A stretch of DNA of 58,503 bases from Rhodocyclaceae bacterium (GCA_026646875.1 JAPKHL010000004.1:1-58503), one strand, 5' to 3'; counted from the first letter of the stretch, positions 1 to 10,960 are shown. The notes: generated by a model from the sequence alone, not told the origin. A program made the numbers and translations.

Positions 1-149
1 GCGATTTTCGCCAGCGCGTCGAAGCCGTCCTCGGCGAGCAGCACCTGGCAACCGGCCTGCACGAGGAAGATTTCCGCGCTGCGCCGGATGGTGTTGCTAT
101 CGTCGATGACCATGACCTTGACGCCTGCCAAGTTTGCAGTGTCAGCCAA
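1..149 (-). CDS. pilG: PilG-like twitching-motility response regulator (5' part, runs off window)
   Basis: Only the first 49 or so codons are inside the window. The N-terminus carries a CheY-type receiver start: a hydrophobic strand (VKVMVIDDS) with the acidic pair that binds Mg2+, followed by NTIRRSAE and later GFDALAKI, which strongly resembles PilG of the type IV pilus Pil-Chp chemosensory system. The likely start is TTG at 149-147, because a perfect AGGAGG lies at 160-155, five bases upstream, and no ATG fits this spacing. PilG is a single-domain CheY-like protein phosphorylated by ChpA/PilL that promotes pilus extension. In related bacteria pilH, pilI and pilJ follow, but that DNA is outside the window. 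The identification is good but rests on about a third of the protein. Confidence 0.82.
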   Translation of the reverse strand, partial: MADTANLAGVKVMVIDDSNTIRRSAEIFLVQAGCQVLLAEDGFDALAKI

Positions 150-395
150 TTCTTCCTCCTGTAGGCCCCGGGTTCGAATTGTTATGGCGGGCCCAGGAAC
201 CCGGTAGATGACGCGTTTGCGCGATACTATAACCGAATATTCACTTGGGGAAATCCCCTGTTTTTGCTGCACCGCAGAAGCTCCGCCCGCTTGCGGCAAA
301 AGGCTCCTCGCCCCCATTTCGGTTAGAATCCGCCTTCCTCCCGCTTTCCGCCGGACAGCCCCGCCGTCGCCAGCCGGCACCGGATACGCATCGCC
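150..395. other. Divergent intergenic region pilG/thiD
   Basis: This 246-base gap separates the divergent pilG and thiD genes and should hold both promoters. It is locally AT-richer around 225-270. A short GGGG-AAAT-CCCC hairpin followed by TGTTTTT lies at 247-265 and could act as a weak terminator or attenuator. I looked for a TPP riboswitch ahead of the thiamin genes and saw no convincing THI-box core. No small gene could be supported here. Confidence 0.5.
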
Positions 396-1238
396 ATGGA
401 CCCAGCCCAGCCGCTCCTGCAACTCGTTCCCCCCATCGTCCTCTCCTTCGCGGCCAGCGACCCTTCCGGCGGAGCCGGCATCCAGGCCGATCTGTTGACC
501 CTGTCCTCGATGGGCTGCCATCCGCTGTCCGTGATCACCGCGCTAACCGTCCAGGACACCGCCGGTGTCGAGGCAATCCTCCCGATCGACGCCGAATGGA
601 TTGAGGATCAGGCGCGCGCGCTGCTCGAGGACATGCCGGTCGCCGCCTTCAAGATCGGCCTGCCAGGCAGCGTCGAAAACATCGCCGTGATCGCCGAAAT
701 CCTGTCCGACTACCCGGAGATCCCGCTGGTGCTCGATCCCGTCCTCGCGTCCGGGCGCGGCGATGATCTGGCCGACGAGGAGATGATCGCCGCCCTGCGC
801 GAGCTGCTGCTGCCGCAAACGACGATCCTCACACCGAACAGCCTCGAAGCCCGCCGACTGGCCGACGACGAGGAAAGCGAGCCGGAACTGGACGACTGCG
901 CCCGCCGGCTGATCGGCCTGGGTTGCGAATACGTGTTGATCACCGGCACCCACGAAAACACCGCCCAAGTGGTCAACACCCTCTACGGCGAGAGCGGCCT
1001 GGTCCGCTGCGACAGCTGGGAGCGCCTTCCGGGTAGCTACCACGGCTCAGGTTGCACGCTGGCTTCGGCCATTGCCGCCAATCTGGCCAACGGCCTGTCA
1101 GTCACCGAAGCGGTCCGTGATGCGCAGGACTACACCTGGCAATCCCTGGCAGCCGGCTTCCGGCCCGGCATGGGACAGTTCATCCCGGACCGTTTTTTCT
1201 GGGCGCGCGCGCCCGGTGACGGGCAAGAGGATGTCTGA
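396..1238 (+). CDS. thiD: Hydroxymethylpyrimidine/phosphomethylpyrimidine kinase ThiD
   Basis: This 280-residue protein phosphorylates HMP and HMP-P to HMP-PP, the pyrimidine half of thiamin, in the cytoplasm. The ribokinase-family fold is shown by the N-terminal [12 protein letters not shown] segment (residues 21-32), the KIGLPGS loop (86-92), the VLDPVLASG strand (112-120) and the C-terminal GSGCTLASA anion hole (217-225), whose Cys220 is the usual catalytic-loop residue. Length is near the usual 265-270 with a short N-terminal extension. It overlaps thiE by eight bases, so the two are translationally coupled and ThiE uses the product made here. The loop reads GLPGS where many ThiD proteins have GMLGS, a mild variant. 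Confidence 0.93.
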   Translation: MDPAQPLLQLVPPIVLSFAASDPSGGAGIQADLLTLSSMGCHPLSVITALTVQDTAGVEAILPIDAEWIEDQARALLEDMPVAAFKIGLPGSVENIAVIAEILSDYPEIPLVLDPVLASGRGDDLADEEMIAALRELLLPQTTILTPNSLEARRLADDEESEPELDDCARRLIGLGCEYVLITGTHENTAQVVNTLYGESGLVRCDSWERLPGSYHGSGCTLASAIAANLANGLSVTEAVRDAQDYTWQSLAAGFRPGMGQFIPDRFFWARAPGDGQEDV

Positions 1239-1877
1239 CGCAGCAGAAACGGTTCCGCGCGGCCTTTACGCGATCACGCCCGACGACATGGCACTGCCCG
1301 AGCTGCTGATCCGGGTCGACGCCGCCCTGCGCGGCGGCGTCCGCCTCCTGCAGTACCGGGACAAACGCCGCGACGCCGCCGGCCGCAAGCGTGCGGCGGA
1401 AGCCCTGCGCGACCTCTGCGCAAGACATGACGCCATCCTCGTCATCAACGATGACCTGACCCTGGCACTGGCCATCGACGCCGGCGGCCTCCATCTCGGC
1501 GCGGACGACGGCGACCTGGCCGACGCCCGCCGGGCCTTGCCCCGCGGCAAGCTGCTCGGCGCCTCCTGTTATGCCGATTTCGCGCGCGCCCGCGCTGCAG
1601 CAACTGCCGGTGCGGACTACGTCGCCTTCGGTGCGGCATATCCCTCGCCGACCAAGCCGCTGGCGCCGCTGGCGCCGCACCGCCTGTTCGCGCGCAGCCG
1701 GGAAGAACTGGGGGTGCCAGCCTGCGCCATCGGCGGCATCACCCTGGACAATGCACCGTCGCTGGTCGCCGCCGGCGCCGACCTGATCGCCGTGATCAGC
1801 GACCTCTTCACGGTAGCGGACAGTGCGGAAATCGAACGCCGCGCCCGCGCCTATCAACGTCTGTTCGAGGAGAATCC

Positions 1878-1881
<4 letters not shown>
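1231..1881 (+). CDS. thiE: Thiamine-phosphate synthase ThiE
   Basis: This 216-residue TIM-barrel enzyme joins HMP-PP with thiazole phosphate to give thiamin phosphate. Family signs are the LQYRDK motif that positions the pyrophosphate, VINDD (diphosphate/Mg2+ site), GLHLGADD, and [11 protein letters not shown], the TKP loop typical of ThiE proper. The ATG at 1231 is chosen because it follows AAGAGG and sits in an eight-base overlap with the end of thiD. The gene ends in an ATGA overlap with hemL, so thiD-thiE-hemL form one transcription unit. A second ThiE-like domain occurs fused to a Nudix domain at 26833-27795; this stand-alone copy is the better candidate for the biosynthetic enzyme. Confidence 0.93.
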
Positions 1882-3158
<1,277 letters not shown>

Positions 3159-3215
3159 CACTTCGGCACGCGCCACCGCCGAGCCGGCCGGTGGCGCGTG
3201 CCCGGCCGGAAAAAG

Positions 3216-3247
3216 AAAAGGGCCCGTGCTCATGCACGGGCCCTTTT
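3216..3247 (+). terminator. Intrinsic terminator after hemL
   Basis: A ten-base perfect GC stem (GGGCCCGTGC, 3220-3229) with a four-base loop and its complement (3234-3243) is flanked by AAAA and TTTT. The symmetry lets it terminate in both directions, serving the thiD-thiE-hemL operon on plus and any read-through past the tRNA on minus. Confidence 0.93.
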
Positions 3248-3258
3248 CGATGATCGGT

Positions 3259-3335
<77 letters not shown>

Positions 3336-3352
3336 ACCGATGCCTCGCGACG

Positions 3353-4321
3353 CTAGAAACTTCTTGCAACAGCGAAGACTGACAATTCTAACAAAGAATC
3401 TTTGTATTGTGAAGCAGGCAAGGCATCGAGCGCTACCGCGGCGCGCTCGGCCTCGGTCGCCGCCTGCCGTTTTGCATGCTCCAGCGCACCGGTCGCCCGG
3501 ATCGCTGCCAGCACCTGCGCGAAGTCGTCGCGCCCCCCGTTCTCGATGGCGCGCCGTACGCAGGCCGCCTGCTCCGGCGTACCGTTCTGCATGACATGGA
3601 TCAGCGGCAGGGTCGGCTTGCCCTCGGCCAGGTCGTCGCCAAGATGCTTGCCGGTCTCGACCTCCGCGCCGGAGTAATCGAGCACGTCGTCGATCAGCTG
3701 GAACGCCGTGCCGAGATGCATGCCGTAATCGGCAAGGCTGCGCTCCAGCTCAGGCGTAGCACCACCGAGGATCGCACCAAGCCGGGCCGCCGCCTCGAAC
3801 AGCTTGGCGGTCTTGTAGCGGATCACCTGCAGGTAGCGGGCCTCATCCACGTCGGCATCGTGGCAGTTCATCAACTGCAGGACCTCGCCCTCGGCGATCA
3901 CGTTGGTGGCATCCGAGAGAACGCGCATGACGCGCATCTCGCCCACCTCGACCATCATCTGGAAAGCCCGCGAATACAGGAAATCGCCGACAAGGACACT
4001 CGCCGCGTTGCCGAACATCGCATTGGCGGTCTGGCGGCCGCGCCGCAGGTCCGACTCGTCGACCACGTCGTCGTGCAGCAGGGTAGCGGTATGGATGAAC
4101 TCGACCACGGCCGCCAGCTCATGGTGGCGCGTACCGCGGTAGCCAAAGGCGCCGGCCACCAGCAGGACCAAGGCCGGACGCAGGCGCTTGCCGCCGCTCT
4201 GGACGATGTACTCGGCCACCTGCCGGACCAGCACGACCTCGGAGTGGAGACGTTTGCGGATCACCGCATCGACGGCCTGCATGTCCGGCCCGATCAGGTT
4301 GTACAACTGCTCCAGCTTCAC
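3353..4321 (-). CDS. ispB: Octaprenyl diphosphate synthase (polyprenyl synthetase)
   Basis: This 322-residue trans-prenyltransferase extends farnesyl diphosphate with IPP to make the ubiquinone side chain. Both aspartate-rich motifs that bind the Mg2+-diphosphate are intact: DDVVD at residues 84-88 (within [15 protein letters not shown]) and DDVLD at 211-215 (within [10 protein letters not shown]). GGKRLRP near residue 43 is the usual IPP-binding start. Length matches IspB (about 320). It lies alone on minus between tRNA-Pro and the thioredoxin gene. The exact chain length made (C40 or other) cannot be read from sequence alone. Confidence 0.94.
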   Translation of the reverse strand: MKLEQLYNLIGPDMQAVDAVIRKRLHSEVVLVRQVAEYIVQSGGKRLRPALVLLVAGAFGYRGTRHHELAAVVEFIHTATLLHDDVVDESDLRRGRQTANAMFGNAASVLVGDFLYSRAFQMMVEVGEMRVMRVLSDATNVIAEGEVLQLMNCHDADVDEARYLQVIRYKTAKLFEAAARLGAILGGATPELERSLADYGMHLGTAFQLIDDVLDYSGAEVETGKHLGDDLAEGKPTLPLIHVMQNGTPEQAACVRRAIENGGRDDFAQVLAAIRATGALEHAKRQAATEAERAAVALDALPASQYKDSLLELSVFAVARSF

Positions 4322-4397
4322 GGCGCGGCGCCCAGGAAAATAAACCGCAGAATGTTAGGCGGGGCCTGCGGGCGCGTCAAGCGCACGAAGCCCCCGA

Positions 4398-4763
4398 CTA
4401 TGCCGACTGCTGGCCGGCGATCTCGGCATGCACTGCCGCCATGTCAACCTTGCGCACCTCGGCGATCAGGCCGTCAAACTCGCCGGGCGGCAACGCGCCG
4501 GGCTGCGAGAAAAGAATGACCTTCTCGCGGAAGATCATCAGGGTCGGAATCGAACGGATGTTGAAATACCCGGCCAACTCCTGCTGCGCCTCGGTGTCGA
4601 CCTTGGCGAACACGATGTCGGGATTCCTTTCCGCAGCCGCCTCGAAAGTCGGCGCGAAGCTGCGGCAGGGACCGCACCAGGCAGCCCAGAAATCCACGAT
4701 TACAATGTCGTTCCCGGACACCACCTCCTCGAAATTCGAGGTCGTCAGATCGATCGTTGCCAT
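4398..4763 (-). CDS. Thioredoxin-fold protein with WCGPC active site
   Basis: This 121-residue cytoplasmic protein has the thioredoxin core [16 protein letters not shown] with redox Cys30 and Cys33, the [21 protein letters not shown] segment with the conserved cis-Pro, and [15 protein letters not shown]. No signal peptide is present. Compared with TrxA it has a slightly longer C-terminal tail, so it may be a second thioredoxin rather than the main one. Its ATG (4763-4761) faces the gluQ gene, with almost no intergenic space. Confidence 0.88.
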   Translation of the reverse strand: MATIDLTTSNFEEVVSGNDIVIVDFWAAWCGPCRSFAPTFEAAAERNPDIVFAKVDTEAQQELAGYFNIRSIPTLMIFREKVILFSQPGALPPGEFDGLIAEVRKVDMAAVHAEIAGQQSA

Positions 4764-5754
4764 GCCGCGCTCTCCAGTGGAAACCGCCCATCCTACACGA
4801 TGCCCCGCACCGCCGGCGGCCGGGCAGACCCGGCCGGCCTACCGTGGCCGCTTTGCCCCCTCGCCGACCGGACCGCTGCACTTCGGCTCGCTGGTCGCCG
4901 CGCTCGGCAGCTATCTCGACGCCCGGGCCGCCGGCGGCGAATGGCAGCTGCGCATCGAGGATATCGACCAGCCGCGCACGGTTGCCGGCGCGAGCGATGC
5001 CATCCTGCACACCCTCGATGCCTGCGGTTTCGAATGGGACGGCGAGGTGCTCGTGCAGAGCCGGCGGCTCGACCTCTACCACGCGGCGCTGACCCGCCTG
5101 CAGCTGGCCGGCGATGTCTATCCATGCGCCTGCTCGCGCCGCGAGGTGGCCACCGCCACCTCGCGGCGCTCGATCGACGGCGGCCTCGTCTATCCCGGCA
5201 CCTGCCGCAACGGCGTGCCCGCCGGACGGGCCGCCGCGGCCTGGCGCATGCGCGTGCCGGATGGCAAAGCAGCACGCATGGCCTTCGTCGATCGCGTGCA
5301 GGGGCCGCAAACGCAGGATCTGGCGCGCGATGTCGGCGATTTCGTCCTGCTGCGCGCCGACGGCCAGTTTGCCTATCAGCTGGCGGTAGTCGTCGACGAT
5401 GCGCTGCAGGGCATCACCGATGTCGTGCGCGGCGCCGACCTGCTCGACTCGACCCCGCGCCAGCACTGGCTGCAACAACGCCTGGGCGCGCCCACGCCGC
5501 GCTACGCGCACCTGCCGGTGGTAACCAACGCGCAGGGCGAGAAGCTCTCCAAGCAGACCCTCGCCGCAGCGGTCGACGCCAGTAAAGGAAGCGCCGTGCT
5601 GGCGCGCGCGCTGAGCTTCCTCGGCCACCCCGTGCCGGCCGCACTGCAGCGGGCGCCGCACGCCGAATTCTGGGCATGGGCGATCGCCCAGTGGTCGATT
5701 GCCCGCGTTCCCGCCGTGCGCGGAATCTTCCCGGGTCAGTGCTTGCCGCCGTAA
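4762..5754 (+). CDS. gluQ: Glutamyl-Q tRNA(Asp) synthetase
   Basis: This is the truncated glutamyl-tRNA synthetase paralogue that attaches glutamate to queuosine in the anticodon of tRNA(Asp). Evidence is the class-I nucleotide-binding start [28 protein letters not shown], the IEDIDQPR glutamate pocket, a cysteine/tyrosine zinc site (YPCACSRRE and YPGTCR) and the KMSKS-like EKLSKQT. It ends after the catalytic domain, with no anticodon-binding domain, as expected for about 300 residues. The start is uncertain: ATG at 4762 gives 330 residues and overlaps the divergent thioredoxin ATG, while GTG at 4777 would give 325. No convincing ribosome site marks either. Confidence 0.92.
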   Translation: MPRSPVETAHPTRCPAPPAAGQTRPAYRGRFAPSPTGPLHFGSLVAALGSYLDARAAGGEWQLRIEDIDQPRTVAGASDAILHTLDACGFEWDGEVLVQSRRLDLYHAALTRLQLAGDVYPCACSRREVATATSRRSIDGGLVYPGTCRNGVPAGRAAAAWRMRVPDGKAARMAFVDRVQGPQTQDLARDVGDFVLLRADGQFAYQLAVVVDDALQGITDVVRGADLLDSTPRQHWLQQRLGAPTPRYAHLPVVTNAQGEKLSKQTLAAAVDASKGSAVLARALSFLGHPVPAALQRAPHAEFWAWAIAQWSIARVPAVRGIFPGQCLPP

Positions 5755-6896
5755 CCGGCGATACCGATGGCCACACGCACCAGGTTGTAGCTCGCCCAGC
5801 GCAGGAGGCGGGCCGGCCAGGAGAGTCGTCGCCAGCGCGCGGGCGGCAGCTCTTCCGAACTTTCCCGCAAGGCCTGCTGCAGGCTTTGCCGGAGCTCTCC
5901 CGCGAATTTCTCGTCGCGCACGACGACGTTGGCCTCGCGGGCGAGCAGCAGGCTGAACGGATCGATGTTCGAGGAACCGACCGTCGCCCAGTCACGGTCG
6001 ATCACGGCGACCTTGGCATGCAGGAAGCTGCGCTGGTACTCGAAGATGCGGATACCGGCACCGAGCAGACGGCCGTAGAGTGCCTGGATCGCGTAGTGCA
6101 GCAGGCGGTACTCGACACGCCCCTGCAGCAGCACGGTCACCGTGACGCCACGCAGCACCGCGTCGCGCAAGGCCATCCGGAAGCGCCGTCCGGGCAGGAA
6201 GTAGGCATTGGCGATCAGGATGCTCTCGCGCGCCGTGGCGATCGCATCGAGGTAGGCATCCTCGATGTCACGGCGATGGCGGATGTTGTCGCGGACCAGG
6301 AAGGCAGCCAACTGGCTACCGGCCGGCAGCGCCGGTTGCGGCCGCGGCGCCTCGATGCGGAAGCGCCGCCGGAAACTGGCCCACACGACCAGCTCCCACA
6401 CCCGCTGCAGCGCCCGGCGGATGGGCACCAGCAGCGGCCCCTCAATGCGGACCGCGTAGTCGTAGCGTGGCGCCATGCGCTGTGGGGTATTGCAATCGTC
6501 GATCACGTTGATGCCGCCGACGAAGCCGATGCGTCCGTCGATCGCCGCCAGCTTTCGGTGCAGCCGGCGCAGCCGGTGCCGGCGCAGGCGGAAGCGGGCG
6601 ATATCGCGGCGGTAGATCATGACCTGCACGCCGGCAGCGAGCAGATCGGGCATCAGGGTCGTCGCGAAATCGTAGGCGCCAAAGCCATCGACCAGCAGGC
6701 GAACGGTGACGCCACGCGCCGCGGCTCGCCTGAGCGCGGCGGCCACCGCCTGGCCGGTGGCGTCGTTCTCGAAGATATAGCTTTCAAGGTGCACCTCGCT
6801 GATTGCCGCGTCGATCGCGGCAATCAGCGCCGGAAAATACTCGGCGCCGCTGTTGAGCAGCGTCAGGCGGTTGCCGGGCAGGAATTCAGCGGGCAT
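5736..6896 (-). CDS. clsB: Phospholipase D-family cardiolipin synthase (ClsB-like)
   Basis: This protein of about 386 residues has two PLD half-sites, [18 protein letters not shown] and [20 protein letters not shown], each with the HxK(x4)D catalytic core, as in ClsB (YbhO), which makes cardiolipin from phosphatidylglycerol or phosphatidylethanolamine at the inner membrane. A hydrophobic/basic C-terminus ([18 protein letters not shown]) may anchor it. The start ATG at 6896 overlaps the end of the upstream endonuclease-family gene by 11 bases. This pairing mirrors the ybhP-ybhO order of enterobacteria. Its 3' end overlaps the convergent gluQ 3' end by 19 bases. Confidence 0.88.
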   Translation of the reverse strand: MPAEFLPGNRLTLLNSGAEYFPALIAAIDAAISEVHLESYIFENDATGQAVAAALRRAAARGVTVRLLVDGFGAYDFATTLMPDLLAAGVQVMIYRRDIARFRLRRHRLRRLHRKLAAIDGRIGFVGGINVIDDCNTPQRMAPRYDYAVRIEGPLLVPIRRALQRVWELVVWASFRRRFRIEAPRPQPALPAGSQLAAFLVRDNIRHRRDIEDAYLDAIATARESILIANAYFLPGRRFRMALRDAVLRGVTVTVLLQGRVEYRLLHYAIQALYGRLLGAGIRIFEYQRSFLHAKVAVIDRDWATVGSSNIDPFSLLLAREANVVVRDEKFAGELRQSLQQALRESSEELPPARWRRLSWPARLLRWASYNLVRVAIGIAGYGGKH

Positions 6897-7647
6897 CCGG
6901 AACGAGATGCGCCGACAGCGCAGCGTGATCCGAGATCGCCGACCAGGGTGCACCGAAATGCACCTCGGCGCGCTCGATATGAAAGCCGCGCACGTAGATC
7001 CGGTCGAGACGGAAGAGCGGCAGGCCGGCCGGAAAGCTGCGCACCGGCCGGCCACTGCTGCCGCAGAACACCTCCGCCATGCCCAGCCGACGCGCCAGCA
7101 GATCGTCGGCGCGATTGCGCCAGTCGTTGAAATCGCCGGCGACGATCAGCGGCGCGGCCGGCGCGGCGATCTCCTCGACGTAGGCGGCCAGCGCCTCCAT
7201 CTGCATGCGCCGCGAGCGGCCGAACAGCGAAAGATGAACGCAGACGCAATGCACGGCCCCGGGGATACCCGGCAGCTCGATCGTGCAGTGCAGCAGACCG
7301 CGCCGCTCGAAGCGCAGGTGGGTGACATCCTGGTTGTGCGCGTGCCGGATCGGAAAGCGCGAGAGGATCGCGTTGCCGTGATGGCCGTGGTCGTAGATGA
7401 CATTGCGCCCGTAGGCGGTCGCCTGCCAGACGTCCTCGGCGAGGAACTCGTGCTGGCCGCCGGTCGGCCAGTTCTCGTGCCGCTCGGCATGGCCCAGGTG
7501 CAGCCCCTGCACTTCCTGCAGGAAGACGATATCCGGCGAGAGGGTGCGCAAGCGGTCCCGCAGCTCGTGCACCATCATGCGCCGGTTGAACTGCGAGAAC
7601 CCCTTGTGGATGTTGTAGGTGGCGATGTGCAGCGTGGGCGTGTCCAT
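6886..7647 (-). CDS. Endonuclease/exonuclease/phosphatase-family protein (YbhP-like)
   Basis: This 253-residue protein has the DNase I/sphingomyelinase-type fold: TYNIHKGFS near the start, the metal-binding Glu in FLQEVQG, NAILSRFPI, VAGDFNDW with the catalytic Asp/Asn pair, and the C-terminal SDHAALSA histidine. Substrate cannot be told from sequence; the family includes nucleases, inositol phosphatases and lipid phosphodiesterases. The neighbouring ClsB-like gene and the ybhP-ybhO analogy suggest a lipid-related role, which is inference. It is preceded within five bases by the end of nadA, so the three genes are probably co-transcribed. Confidence 0.87.
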   Translation of the reverse strand: MDTPTLHIATYNIHKGFSQFNRRMMVHELRDRLRTLSPDIVFLQEVQGLHLGHAERHENWPTGGQHEFLAEDVWQATAYGRNVIYDHGHHGNAILSRFPIRHAHNQDVTHLRFERRGLLHCTIELPGIPGAVHCVCVHLSLFGRSRRMQMEALAAYVEEIAAPAAPLIVAGDFNDWRNRADDLLARRLGMAEVFCGSSGRPVRSFPAGLPLFRLDRIYVRGFHIERAEVHFGAPWSAISDHAALSAHLVPDAR

Positions 7648-7652
7648 GCCCC

Positions 7653-8750
7653 TCAGGATACCGCCAGCATCCTTTCCAGCGCCAGCCTGGCGAGGTCGGC
7701 CTCGTGCGCGGGCACGGCGATGCGGTTGACGACCCGTCCCTCGGCGAGATTCTCCAGCGTCCAGGCCAGGTGCTGAGGATCGATGCGCTGCATGGTCGAG
7801 CACATGCACACGGTCGGCGCCATGAACTGAACGGTCTTGCCGTCCGGCTTCACCTCGTTGGCCAGCCGGTCGACCAGGTTGAGCTCGGTGCCCACCAGCC
7901 AGCGTGTGCCGGATGGCGCCTCCTTGATCGTCTTGACGATGTACTCGGTGGAGCCGACATGGTCGGAATTGAGGCACACATCAAAATTGCACTCCGGATG
8001 CGAGATGACGATGCCGCCGGGATTGGCCTCACGCCAGCGGTGGATGTGTCCGGGCTGGAACATCTGATGCACCGAGCAATGCCCTTTCCAGAGCAGTATC
8101 CGCGCCTTGCGGATCTGCTCGGGCGTCAGCCCCCCGAACTCGAGGTCGGGGTCCCAGACCGCCATCTCGTCCATGGCGATGCCGAGCTTGTGCCCGGTCC
8201 ACCGGCCAAGGTGCTGGTCGGGGAAGAAGAGGATCTTCTCGCGCCGCTCGAAGGCCCATTTCGCGATCGTGCCGGCGTTCGACGAGGTGCACACGATGCC
8301 GCCGCGCTCGCCGCAGAAGGCCTTCAGGTCGGCGGCTGAATTGATATAGGTGACCGGCGTGACCGCGCTGTCGACGTCCATCAGTTCGCCGAGCTCGCGC
8401 CAGCAGCGCTCGACCTTGGCCAGGCTGGCCATATCGGCCATCGAACAGCCGGCCGCCAGGTCGGGCAGGATGGCGATCTGGTGCGACTTCGACATGATGT
8501 CGGCGACTTCCGCCATGAAATGCACGCCGCAGAACACGATGTACTCGGAATCGGTCTGCGAGGCGAGTCGTGACAGCTTGAGCGAATCACCGGTCAGGTC
8601 GGCGTACTGGTAAACATCGGCACGCTGGTAGTGATGGCAGAGCAGCACGGCCCGCTTGCCGAGGCGCGCTCGCGCCGCCCGGATGCGCTCATGACAGGCA
8701 TCGTCCTGCAGCCGGTTGAAGGAATCGAAACTGATCGTCGCGGTGTGCAT
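7653..8750 (-). CDS. nadA: Quinolinate synthase NadA
   Basis: This 365-residue [4Fe-4S] enzyme condenses iminoaspartate with dihydroxyacetone phosphate to give quinolinate in NAD synthesis. Family motifs include LLCHHYQRADVYQYADLTGDSL, the FCGVHFMAE cysteine, HPECNFDVC and the C-terminal TVCMCSTMQRI cysteine cluster, together supplying the three cluster ligands. Length is that of the longer proteobacterial form. It is upstream of the endonuclease-family and clsB genes on the same strand. nadB and nadC are not in the window. Confidence 0.96.
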   Translation of the reverse strand: MHTATISFDSFNRLQDDACHERIRAARARLGKRAVLLCHHYQRADVYQYADLTGDSLKLSRLASQTDSEYIVFCGVHFMAEVADIMSKSHQIAILPDLAAGCSMADMASLAKVERCWRELGELMDVDSAVTPVTYINSAADLKAFCGERGGIVCTSSNAGTIAKWAFERREKILFFPDQHLGRWTGHKLGIAMDEMAVWDPDLEFGGLTPEQIRKARILLWKGHCSVHQMFQPGHIHRWREANPGGIVISHPECNFDVCLNSDHVGSTEYIVKTIKEAPSGTRWLVGTELNLVDRLANEVKPDGKTVQFMAPTVCMCSTMQRIDPQHLAWTLENLAEGRVVNRIAVPAHEADLARLALERMLAVS

Positions 8751-8804
8751 GGGAAAGTCCGTCTGGTGGCCGGTGCGCCTCGACCGGCCGAGGTGAAACA
8801 GGAG

Positions 8805-9254
8805 TCAGCTGTGCCAGGGCAGGCCGGCCAGTCGCCAGCCGCCGACCTTGCCGCGCTGTCCGTGCGCGTCCTTGTCGCCCTCGAAGCCCTCGAGCACGTT
8901 GTAGCACTCGGTATAGCCCGCCTCCATGGCCAGCGCGGCCGCGCGGTGCGAACGCACGCCGCTGCGACAGAGGAAGAGGACCAGCGCCTCGCGGTCGACC
9001 TGCTGGCGCAGCTGCGCGAGAAAATTCGGATTGGGCTGGTTACCGGGATAGCCCTGCCACTCAATCTCGACCGCACCGGGAACACGCCCAACCCAATCCC
9101 ATTCGGCCCGTGTGCGCACATCGACGAGGCGGGCCCCGGGGGCCAGCCGCCAGACCTCATGGGCCTCGCGCGGTGTCAGCGCACCGGAGTACGGCAGACC
9201 CAGCTCGCCGGCGCGGGCGCGGGCGAGCGCGAGAAGATCGGTCAACTGTCCCAT
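8805..9254 (-). CDS. Rhodanese-like domain protein
   Basis: This 149-residue single-domain rhodanese has VDVRTRAEWDWVGRVPGAVEIEW (substrate loop) and the active-site loop LCRSGVRSHRAA with catalytic Cys96, so it is probably a sulfurtransferase or persulfide carrier. The C-terminal segment GFEGDKDAHGQRGKVGGWRLAGLPW is shared by a beta- and gammaproteobacterial rhodanese group. ATG at 9254 is preferred; a TTG 30 bases upstream is in frame but has no better ribosome site. It sits divergently from glnA, with the NtrC/sigma-54 region between them. Confidence 0.88.
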   Translation of the reverse strand: MGQLTDLLALARARAGELGLPYSGALTPREAHEVWRLAPGARLVDVRTRAEWDWVGRVPGAVEIEWQGYPGNQPNPNFLAQLRQQVDREALVLFLCRSGVRSHRAAALAMEAGYTECYNVLEGFEGDKDAHGQRGKVGGWRLAGLPWHS

Positions 9255-9334
9255 GATGCGAAGCGAGAAGAGGAAGGGCTGCAAGTATAGACCAATAGAC
9301 CAGCATGTCGAACGAAGGGGGGCGCCGACAGCAA

Positions 9335-9351
9335 CGCACCATTATGGTGCG
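9335..9351. promoter_or_regulatory. NtrC-type operator, distal site of glnA
   Basis: CGCACCATTATGGTGCG is a perfect 17-bp palindrome matching the NtrC consensus TGCACCA-N3-TGGTGCA at all but the outermost base of each arm. It lies about 130 bases upstream of the predicted sigma-54 start of glnA, a normal enhancer distance. Confidence 0.85.
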
Positions 9352-9365
9352 CAATTTCGCGCCCG

Positions 9366-9382
9366 CGCACAATATCGGTGCT
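9366..9382. promoter_or_regulatory. NtrC-type operator, proximal site of glnA
   Basis: CGCACAATATCGGTGCT is a second, weaker match to TGCACCA-N3-TGGTGCA. Its centre is 31 bp (three helical turns) from the stronger site, placing both dimers on the same DNA face, as expected for cooperative NtrC binding. Confidence 0.65.
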
Positions 9383-9445
9383 TGCCGGGTTCTGGCGGAA
9401 AAAGGGAAGCCCTTGTGGCACAATGGCCCGTTGGCGATGCACGCT

Positions 9446-9463
9446 TTGGCACGAATTCTGCTA
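9446..9463 (+). promoter_or_regulatory. Sigma-54 promoter of glnA
   Basis: TTGGCACGAATTCTGCTA fits the -24/-12 consensus TTGGCACG-N4-TTGCW except for one T to C change just before the -12 GC. GG at 9448-9449 and GC at 9460-9461 have the required 10-base spacing. Transcription would start near 9473, about 55 bases before the glnA ATG. Confidence 0.85.
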
Positions 9464-9527
9464 AACCTGCAGGCACCGATTTCGACTTCAGCCGGCCTAG
9501 CCGGCACCTGCTCAGGAGACTTTGCAA

Positions 9528-10943
9528 ATGGCAAGCCCGCAAGACGTTATCAAGATGGTCAAGGAAAACGACGTCAAGTTCGTCGACTTCCGTTTCACCG
9601 ACACCCGCGGCAAGGAACAGCACGTCACCGTGCCGGTCTCGCACTTCGACGAGGACAAGTTCGAATCGGGCCATGCCTTCGACGGTTCGTCGATCGCCGG
9701 CTGGAAGGGCATTCAGGCCTCCGACATGCTGCTCATGCCGGACCCCTCCACGGCCTACCTCGATCCCTTCTTCGACGAGCCGACCCTGGTCCTGTCCTGC
9801 GATGTCGTCGACCCCGCCGACGGCCGTGGCTATGACCGCGACCCGCGCTCGATCGCCAAGCGCGCGGAAGCCTACCTGAAATCCTCCGGCATCGGCGATA
9901 CCGCCTACTTCGGCCCGGAACCCGAATTCTTCATCTTCGACGGCGTCGAATGGTCGGTCGACATGTCCGGCTGCTCGCTGAAGATCCACTCCGCGGAAGC
10001 CGCCTGGACCTCCGGCGAGAAGAACGAAGGCAACGGCGCCTCCGGCCACCGCCCGACCGTCAAGGGCGGCTACTTCCCGGTTCCGCCGGTCGACAGCCTG
10101 CACGACATCCGCTCGGCCATGGTCCTGACCCTCGAGTCGCTGGGCGTGCCGGTCGAAGTGCACCACCACGAAGTCGCCACCGCCGGCCAGTGCGAGATCG
10201 GCACCGTGTTCAGCACGCTGGTCAAGCGCGCCGACTGGACGCAGATCCTCAAGTACGTGGTCCATAACGTCGCCCACCAGTACGGCAAGACCGCCACATT
10301 CATGCCGAAGCCGATCGTCGGCGACAACGGCTCGGGCATGCACGTGCACCAGTCGATCTGGAAGGACGGCAAGAACCTGTTCGCCGGCAACGGCTACGCC
10401 GGCATGTCCGAAACCGCCCTCTACTACATCGGCGGCATCATCAAGCACGCCAAGGCGCTGAACGCGATCACCAACCCCGGCACCAACTCGTACAAGCGCC
10501 TCGTGCCGCACTACGAAGCGCCGGTCAAGATGGCCTACTCGGCGAAGAACCGCTCGGCCTCGATCCGCATTCCGCACGTCGCCTCCGACAAGGCCCGCCG
10601 CATCGAGACCCGCTTCCCGGATCCGATCGCCAACCCGTACCTGTGCTTCGCCGCGCTGCTGATGGCCGGCCTCGACGGCATCCAGAACAAGATCCACCCG
10701 GGCGATCCGGCCGACAAGAACCTGTACGATCTGCCGCCGGAAGAGGACAAGCTGATCCCGACCGTCTGCGCCTCGCTCGACGAAGCCCTGGCCGCGCTCG
10801 ACAAGGACCGCGAGTTCCTGACCCGTGGCGGCGTCTTCTCCAACGACTGGATCGATGCCTACATCGAACTGAAGATGGATGAAGTCAACCGCGTCCGCAT
10901 GACCACGCACCCGGTCGAGTTCGACATGTACTACAGCTGCTGA
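9528..10943 (+). CDS. glnA: Glutamine synthetase type I
   Basis: This 471-residue GSI-beta enzyme forms glutamine from glutamate and ammonia with ATP, as a dodecamer. Visible motifs are [12 protein letters not shown], the metal/glutamate segment [29 protein letters not shown], the ATP site [16 protein letters not shown], and NLYDLPPEE, whose Tyr is the adenylylation target of GlnE. The ATG at 9528 follows AGGAG at 9514-9518. The NtrC sites and sigma-54 promoter upstream, and ntrB-ntrC two genes downstream, show classical nitrogen control. A terminator follows the gene, so glnA may be largely transcribed alone. Confidence 0.98.
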   Translation: MASPQDVIKMVKENDVKFVDFRFTDTRGKEQHVTVPVSHFDEDKFESGHAFDGSSIAGWKGIQASDMLLMPDPSTAYLDPFFDEPTLVLSCDVVDPADGRGYDRDPRSIAKRAEAYLKSSGIGDTAYFGPEPEFFIFDGVEWSVDMSGCSLKIHSAEAAWTSGEKNEGNGASGHRPTVKGGYFPVPPVDSLHDIRSAMVLTLESLGVPVEVHHHEVATAGQCEIGTVFSTLVKRADWTQILKYVVHNVAHQYGKTATFMPKPIVGDNGSGMHVHQSIWKDGKNLFAGNGYAGMSETALYYIGGIIKHAKALNAITNPGTNSYKRLVPHYEAPVKMAYSAKNRSASIRIPHVASDKARRIETRFPDPIANPYLCFAALLMAGLDGIQNKIHPGDPADKNLYDLPPEEDKLIPTVCASLDEALAALDKDREFLTRGGVFSNDWIDAYIELKMDEVNRVRMTTHPVEFDMYYSC

Positions 10944-10960
10944 TCAACAGCGGCGCACGA

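Noticed and set aside
150-395. Possible TPP riboswitch ahead of thiD
   Set aside because: No THI-box core was recognisable, and the only hairpin is short. The spacing alone is not evidence.
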